From NCBI RefSeq assembly GCF_006716745.1, contig NZ_VFPP01000001.1, forward strand, positions 8,009,386 through 8,073,385: 64,000 bases of DNA, given 5' to 3'. This DNA comes from Saccharothrix saharensis. GTDB lineage: Bacteria; Actinomycetota; Actinomycetes; Mycobacteriales; Pseudonocardiaceae. The position numbers and the translations under genes were made by a program. This document shows positions 61,816 to 64,000 of the stretch, piece by piece. Each line of letters begins with the position of its first letter. The stretch's first letter is position 1. Under the pieces are notes generated by a model. It worked only from the letters and a program-made list of their open reading frames with translations. It was not told where the DNA came from and searched no databases.

Positions 61816-62574
61816 ATGGAGGAGCGGAAGTCGTTCGGCACGGCGGCCGCGGCGTATGCCGAGCACCGGCCGGACTACGCACGAGCGGCGCCGCGGTGGG
61901 CGGTGGCGTCCGCGCCCGGTCCGCGGGTGCTCGACCTCGGGGCGGGCACGGGCAAGCTGACCGCCTCGCTGGTGGCACTGGGGCTCGACGTCGTCGCGGT
62001 CGAACCGGACCCGGCCATGCTGACCGAGCTGCGCCGGGCGCTGCCGTCCGTCCGCGCGCTGCGGGGCAGCGCCGAGGCGATCCCGCTGCCGGACGGGTCG
62101 GTGGACGCCGTGGTGGCCGGGAACGCGATGCACTGGTTCGACATGGCGGTCGCGGGACCGGAGATCGCCAGGGTCCTCGCGCCCGGCGGCGTCCTGGCCG
62201 GCCTGTGGAACGTCCTGGACGACCACGTCGAGTGGGTCGCCGAACTCGGGCGGGTCGCCGGGGCCGTCGTCGTCGGGCCGCGTGACACGGTGACCGGGTG
62301 GCGTGCGGCGACGGCCGACCCGCACCTGCCGGGTGGCCCGCCGGCCCGGTTCGGCGCGCCGGAGCACGCCGAGTTCCCGCACGGGCAGCGGCGGACCGCC
62401 GAGTCACTCGTGTCGACGCTCGCGACGCGGGCCGGCGTGCTGGTCCTGCCCGCCCGCGACCGGCGGGCGGTGCTCGACCGGATCAGGGTCTTCCTCACGA
62501 GCGACCCCCGGACCGGACGTGGCGAGTTCACGCTCCCGATGTGGACGGGTGTGCTGCGCGTGCGGCGGCTCTGA
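61816..62574 (+). CDS. Class I SAM-dependent methyltransferase
   Basis: A 252-residue methyltransferase of the Methyltransf_11 type. VLDLGAGTGKLTASL near 38 is motif I, DVVAVEPDPAMLTELRR motif II and AMHWFDM near 112 the substrate-side motif (HWF, typical of the UbiE/trans-aconitate-like group). AAAGGGGAA precedes ATG 61816. Substrate unknown. Convergent with the P450 at 62607. Confidence 0.93.
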   Translation: MEERKSFGTAAAAYAEHRPDYARAAPRWAVASAPGPRVLDLGAGTGKLTASLVALGLDVVAVEPDPAMLTELRRALPSVRALRGSAEAIPLPDGSVDAVVAGNAMHWFDMAVAGPEIARVLAPGGVLAGLWNVLDDHVEWVAELGRVAGAVVVGPRDTVTGWRAATADPHLPGGPPARFGAPEHAEFPHGQRRTAESLVSTLATRAGVLVLPARDRRAVLDRIRVFLTSDPRTGRGEFTLPMWTGVLRVRRL

Positions 62575-62606
62575 GAGCGGAACACCGCCGCACGCGCGCA
62601 CACCGA

Positions 62607-63785
62607 TCAGGACACCTTCCGGGCCGCCACGTCCCACACGGCGTGCAGCGGGCCGGTCAGGCGCAGCTTCCAGCCGCGGGGTGCGGCCCGCGTGCCCGGT
62701 GCCGGCCGCACGTTGGGCATCCGCTCCAGCAGCACGTCCAGCGCGGTCCGCGCCGCGGCGGTGACCAGCGGGTGCGCCGGGCAGCCGTGCGGGCCGACGC
62801 CGAAGCCCAGGTGCGTGCGGACGTCGCGGTGCAGGTCGAACCGGTCGGGGTCGGTGAACTCGTCCTCGTCCCGGTTGGCCGAGGCGATGGCGGCGGCGAT
62901 CTGGCTGTCCGCCGGGATGTCCCGGCCGCCCAGCGTCACGTCCCGGGTCGTGCGCCTGCCCAGCACGCCGACCGGCCCGCTCCACCGCAACGCCTCGTAC
63001 ACCGCCGCGCCGAGCAGCGCCCGGTCGGCGCGGACGGCGGCGAGCTGGTCCGGCTCGGACCACAACGCCACCAGCGTCCAGGCCGCCAACCACCCCGGCT
63101 CGATCACGCTCAACCCGAGGTGCTTGAGCACCGGCAGCACGTCGGCGTCCGGCCGCGCGTCCCGGCCGCGCCGGTTGGCGTGCAGCAGGTGCGAGATCAC
63201 CGACCGGTCGGGGTGCTCGCGCAGCCTGCCGACCAGCGCGGTCACCGCCGCGTCGTCGGCCATCACCCCGGCCGCCCGGGCGTCCACCGCCGGGTCGCGG
63301 CCGAAGTTGTTCGCCACGTCGGTGAGCACCTGCCCCCACCGCCGCAACTCGTCCGCCCCCTCGGGCCCGGCGCCGAGGTGCGCGGCCATGGCGATCGCGG
63401 TGACCGGCTCGAAGTAGTCCGCGGCCAGGTCGGCGCCGCCGGTCGGGGCGAGGTCGTCGGCCACGCGGTGCGCGATCGGTCGGGCGGTGGTGTCGACGTA
63501 GTCGGTCACCCGGTGGGGGTCGTAGTCGTGCCGGAACGCCTCCCGCACGTCCCGGTGCGACGGCCCCTCCCGGAACAGCATGGGCGCGCCGCCGCACAGC
63601 GCGTGCAGCGGCGACGACGGCTGGTCCGTGGTGAACCGCTCGGTGTCGGTCAGCACGGTGCGGACGTCACTCCAGCGGGTGACCAGCCACTGGCGCGCCT
63701 CCGGCACCCAGCCGACCGGCTCGTCCCGGCGCAGCCGCGCGTACGCGGGGTAGGGGTCGGTCTCCAGCTCCCGGATCGTGACCAC
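62607..63785 (-). CDS. Cytochrome P450
   Basis: A 392-residue P450. The heme loop is FGVGPHGCPAHPL with Cys near 345 and the K-helix EALR near 265. The I-helix reads SVIEPGWLAAW, lacking the AGxET/S acid-alcohol pair, so oxygen activation may differ or rely on substrate groups. GTG 63785 begins 4 bases after the stop of the decarboxylase gene upstream, so the two form an operon. Low similarity to the other three P450s here. Confidence 0.88.
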   Translation of the reverse strand: MVTIRELETDPYPAYARLRRDEPVGWVPEARQWLVTRWSDVRTVLTDTERFTTDQPSSPLHALCGGAPMLFREGPSHRDVREAFRHDYDPHRVTDYVDTTARPIAHRVADDLAPTGGADLAADYFEPVTAIAMAAHLGAGPEGADELRRWGQVLTDVANNFGRDPAVDARAAGVMADDAAVTALVGRLREHPDRSVISHLLHANRRGRDARPDADVLPVLKHLGLSVIEPGWLAAWTLVALWSEPDQLAAVRADRALLGAAVYEALRWSGPVGVLGRRTTRDVTLGGRDIPADSQIAAAIASANRDEDEFTDPDRFDLHRDVRTHLGFGVGPHGCPAHPLVTAAARTALDVLLERMPNVRPAPGTRAAPRGWKLRLTGPLHAVWDVAARKVS

Positions 63786-63789
63786 GGCG

Positions 63790-64000
63790 TCAGTCCGTGA
63801 ACGACGGGGCGGTCGCCTCGGGCAGCGGGAACGGGTGGCTGCCCAGCTTCTCGGTGTGCCTGGCCAGGCTCTCCAGGAACTTCGCCGCGAGGTCGAGCGT
63901 GAACCCCTGCCGGCACACCACGCGCAGCACGTGCACGTGCTCCAGGTTGGGTGGCAGGCTGTACGCGGGCACGTGCCAGCCGTCGCCCTTGAGCGCCTCG
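63790..64000 (-). CDS. Glutamate decarboxylase-like protein, C-terminal part
   Basis: The last 70 codons of a gene whose start lies beyond the right edge. KGDGWHVPAYSLPPNLEHVH followed by VLRVVCRQGF matches the extreme C-terminal domain of PLP-dependent glutamate decarboxylases (WxVPAYxxPPxxxDxxVxRxVxRxGFSxDL). The active-site Lys is outside the window. It overlaps nothing and leads directly into the P450 gene. Confidence 0.72.
   Translation of the reverse strand, partial: EALKGDGWHVPAYSLPPNLEHVHVLRVVCRQGFTLDLAAKFLESLARHTEKLGSHPFPLPEATAPSFTD

Noticed and set aside
1-64000. tRNA, rRNA or riboswitch genes
   Set aside because: I saw no cloverleaf with TTCGA arm, no rRNA-like stretch and no conserved riboswitch core, though a covariance-model search would be needed to be sure.

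Overview
The window is very GC-rich (about 72-74 percent by eye), with almost every third codon position G or C, GTG and TTG starts, and gene families typical of filamentous actinomycetes: a complete conservon, WXG/ESX-like proteins, DUF3040, STAND regulators and several P450s. The gene mix and the flavour of the tandem repeat at 1784-1871 suggest a Pseudonocardiaceae genome (Saccharothrix/Actinosynnema/Lentzea type). That assignment is inference, as no rRNA or other marker is present. It looks like an accessory chromosome region: few housekeeping genes (htpG, a RelA/SpoT synthetase), many transport, secreted-enzyme and regulatory genes, two insertion sequences and at least five decayed genes.

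Layout. 1-10.8 kb: the first 21 codons of an adenylating enzyme (NRPS-like) running off the left edge, preceded by a serine hydrolase; a 22-bp tandem repeat; a (p)ppGpp synthetase-like gene; an EamA permease; a YceI/MarR divergent pair with a clear double operator; a truncated membrane propeller-like gene abutting a Ser/Thr kinase; a universal stress protein; an MFS exporter and a wrecked second MFS gene. 10.8-16.7 kb: two WXG/ESX-like genes that were probably adjacent, now separated by an IS701-family and an IS5-family element stacked at one CTAG that overlaps a stop codon. 16.8-24.4 kb: an ACS-type MFS carrier, a secreted alpha carbonic anhydrase, a P450, an esterase and a Tat-exported class II cholesterol oxidase. 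24.2-27.9 kb: a three-subunit molybdenum hydroxylase operon. 28-39.7 kb: carbohydrate and miscellaneous genes (GH95 fucosidase, GH5 cellulase with CBM2, a PL11 lyase remnant, LOG protein, serine hydrolase, pentapeptide protein). 39.7-43 kb: a peptide/nickel-type ABC importer with a fused permease, behind a Zur/Fur-like palindrome. 43-48.8 kb: HEAT protein, F420-type oxidoreductase, nitroreductase, a broken RNA ligase, htpG and an SMI1/KNR4 protein.

48.8-53.9 kb is a full conservon: histidine kinase CvnA, roadblock CvnB, DUF742 CvnC, GTPase CvnD and two P450s, the first with an altered K-helix ExxR. Opposite it, 54.2-61.7 kb holds a cluster of signalling or conflict-type proteins: a STAND (NB-ARC) protein with a degenerate CHAT domain, a GNAT, a membrane protein with a TIR-like domain, and a convergent membrane-anchored caspase-like protease with His and Cys retained. 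This is the best candidate here for an undescribed system. The right end has a methyltransferase, a P450 and the C-terminus of a glutamate decarboxylase-like gene.
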